A stretch of DNA of 24,703 nt from an uncultured Moraxella sp. GTDB taxonomy: Bacteria; Pseudomonadota; Gammaproteobacteria; Pseudomonadales; Moraxellaceae. Under the pieces are notes generated by a model. That model saw only the letters and a list, made by a program, of their open reading frames with translations. It did no database searches and was not told the origin of the DNA. A program made the position numbers and the translations under genes. The stretch spans positions 1-24,703 of the forward strand of contig CAKAQU010000009.1 in the NCBI GenBank assembly GCA_916720335.1, read 5' to 3'. Positions 23,938 through 24,703 of the stretch are shown here, piece by piece; within the stretch, counting starts at the first letter, position 1, and every line of letters begins with the position of its first letter.

Positions 23938-23967
23938 GTTATATGGTATCTAGGTTTTAAATTACAA
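23938..23967 (-). promoter_or_regulatory. Candidate promoter of the AhpD-family gene
   Basis: On the minus strand TTGTAA (-35, 23962-23967) and TATAAC (-10, 23938-23943) are 18 bases apart, about 31 bases before the ATG. Confidence 0.35.
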
Positions 23968-24043
23968 GTCTTTTTTAAAAATTAAAAATTTAAAATAAAA
24001 TCAATATCTTATAAATTTTTTTCTCAAATTAAAAAAATTTTAA

Positions 24044-24072
24044 TTGAAAAATCAATTACTGTCTATCATATA
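24044..24072 (+). promoter_or_regulatory. Candidate clpB promoter
   Basis: TTGAAA (24044-24049) lies 14-17 bases upstream of CTATCATATA (from 24063). This fits a weak sigma-70 promoter and partly fits the heat-shock sigma-32 pattern (CTTGAA, then CCCCATnTA). clpB is a classic sigma-32 target, but the match here is too loose to choose. Confidence 0.3.
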
Positions 24073-24108
24073 TCACTCAAGAAAGCAATAAAAATTTACG
24101 GAGGTTGT

Positions 24109-24703
24109 ATGAATTTCCAAAAATATACCAACAAATTACAAAACATCATTCAAGAAGCCCAAACGCTGGCAGTTAGCCTAAATAATACAAGCCTTGGTTC
24201 AGCCCATTTACTTGCGTCTGTTCTAGCCGATAAAGCAGTTTTGGCAACACTTGAAAATGCAGGGGCAAATGTTGCTATTTTAAATCAGGAAACTAAAGCC
24301 TTTTTAGAACGTCAAGTAACCACCATGACACCAACAGGTCAGTTAAATTTAGGCGCTGATGCTAGCCAAATACTAAACTTAACTGAAAGTTATGCTAAAA
24401 AAGCGGGTGATGAGTTTGTAGCAACTGAGTGGCTACTTTTGGCTTTATGCGAACAAACAGACAGTAAAAAAGTATTTAGTAAAGCAGGCATTAATGCTCA
24501 AAATTTAACAAAAATTATTCAAGAACTAAGAGGAAATGACACCGTGAAGAATCAAAATGCTGAAGAAACTCGAAATGCTTTGGAAAAATACACTATCAAC
24601 CTAACGGATAGAGCTAAAGAGGGTAAACTTGACCCTGTGATTGGTCGCGATGACGAAATCCGCCGTACAGTGCAGGTGTTATCTCGTCGTACTAAAAACA
24701 ATC
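24109..24703 (+). CDS. clpB: ATP-dependent disaggregase ClpB (5' part, cut by window edge)
   Basis: The first 198 codons of a Hsp100 chaperone that rescues aggregated proteins with DnaK. The N-terminus MNFQKYTNKLQNIIQEAQTL, then SLNNTSLGSAHLLASVL, is the repeated ClpN domain (about 1-145). A linker follows, then the start of the first AAA+ module with LEKYTINLTDRAKEGKLDPV and GRDDEIRRTVQVLSRRTKNN, which leads into Walker A just beyond the window. The first residues of ClpB are usually MRxxKxT.KFQ; this is a normal variant. GGAGG about 7 bases before the ATG is a strong ribosome-binding site. The GRD(D/E)EIRR..QVL form and the length of the N domain favour ClpB over ClpA or ClpC. Confidence 0.95.
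   Translation, partial: MNFQKYTNKLQNIIQEAQTLAVSLNNTSLGSAHLLASVLADKAVLATLENAGANVAILNQETKAFLERQVTTMTPTGQLNLGADASQILNLTESYAKKAGDEFVATEWLLLALCEQTDSKKVFSKAGINAQNLTKIIQELRGNDTVKNQNAEETRNALEKYTINLTDRAKEGKLDPVIGRDDEIRRTVQVLSRRTKNN

Noticed and set aside
24043..24056. ATTGAAAAATCAAT upstream of clpB as a third FNR box
   Set aside because: The half sites are separated by the wrong distance (TTGA-N4-TCAA rather than TTGA-N6-TCAA).
1..24703. CRISPR arrays, intact insertion sequences, toxin-antitoxin or defence genes
   Set aside because: No regularly spaced repeats, transposase motifs or defence-type domains were seen on either strand.

Overview
The window is a piece of chromosome from an AT-rich gammaproteobacterium, most likely Moraxella or a close relative in the Moraxellaceae (inference). 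The pointers are a fused NadM/Nudix protein of the Acinetobacter-Moraxella kind, a tmRNA with the tag ANDETYALAA, a cbb3 oxidase operon with ANR/FNR-type boxes nearby, and an AdeIJK/MexAB-like efflux operon. Nearly all of it is core chromosome; the one clear mobile trace is a dead integrase beside the tmRNA gene.

Layout. 1-66: tail of an unidentified gene, then a terminator. 325-2316: rightward transporter cluster made of an NSS-family Na+ symporter, its tiny MetS partner and a 104-aa membrane protein. 2388-4082: divergent nfuA (Fe-S carrier) and nadM-nudix (NAD synthesis). 4111-5169: leftward predicted outer-membrane protein. 5276-6727: ccoG (cbb3 maturation), leftward. 6904-7314: SCP2 lipid-binding protein. 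7315-7873: long regulatory intergenic region with a perfect FNR/ANR box. 7874-11223: ccoNOQP, a tightly coupled cbb3 oxidase operon. 11282-13073: two leftward unrecognised genes. 13180-14517: lysA (lysine synthesis), divergent from ubiA (14679-15575, ubiquinone synthesis). 15641-15811: tRNA-Cys and tRNA-Leu, leftward. 16115-22456: an RND efflux operon (adaptor, pump, outer-membrane channel). 22457-22902: terminators and a decayed P4-type integrase at the 3' side of ssrA. 22903-23260: tmRNA. 23353-23907: AhpD/CMD-family protein. 24109-24703: start of clpB, cut by the window edge.

How it fits together. Respiration is a partial theme: ccoG and ccoNOQP build and form the high-affinity terminal oxidase, ubiA feeds the quinone pool, nfuA serves Fe-S enzymes, and two perfect TTGAT-N4-ATCAA boxes suggest oxygen control of both the transporter cluster and the cco region. 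The rest is housekeeping (NAD, lysine, trans-translation, heat-shock disaggregase) plus drug efflux.

No new defence or mobile system is evident. The most informative unusual items are the in-frame but stop-riddled integrase relic next to ssrA, the third small membrane gene beside the MetS-type transporter, the extra hydrophilic tails on both the adaptor and the channel of the efflux pump, the lengthened CcoP linker, and the repeat-rich cco regulatory region.
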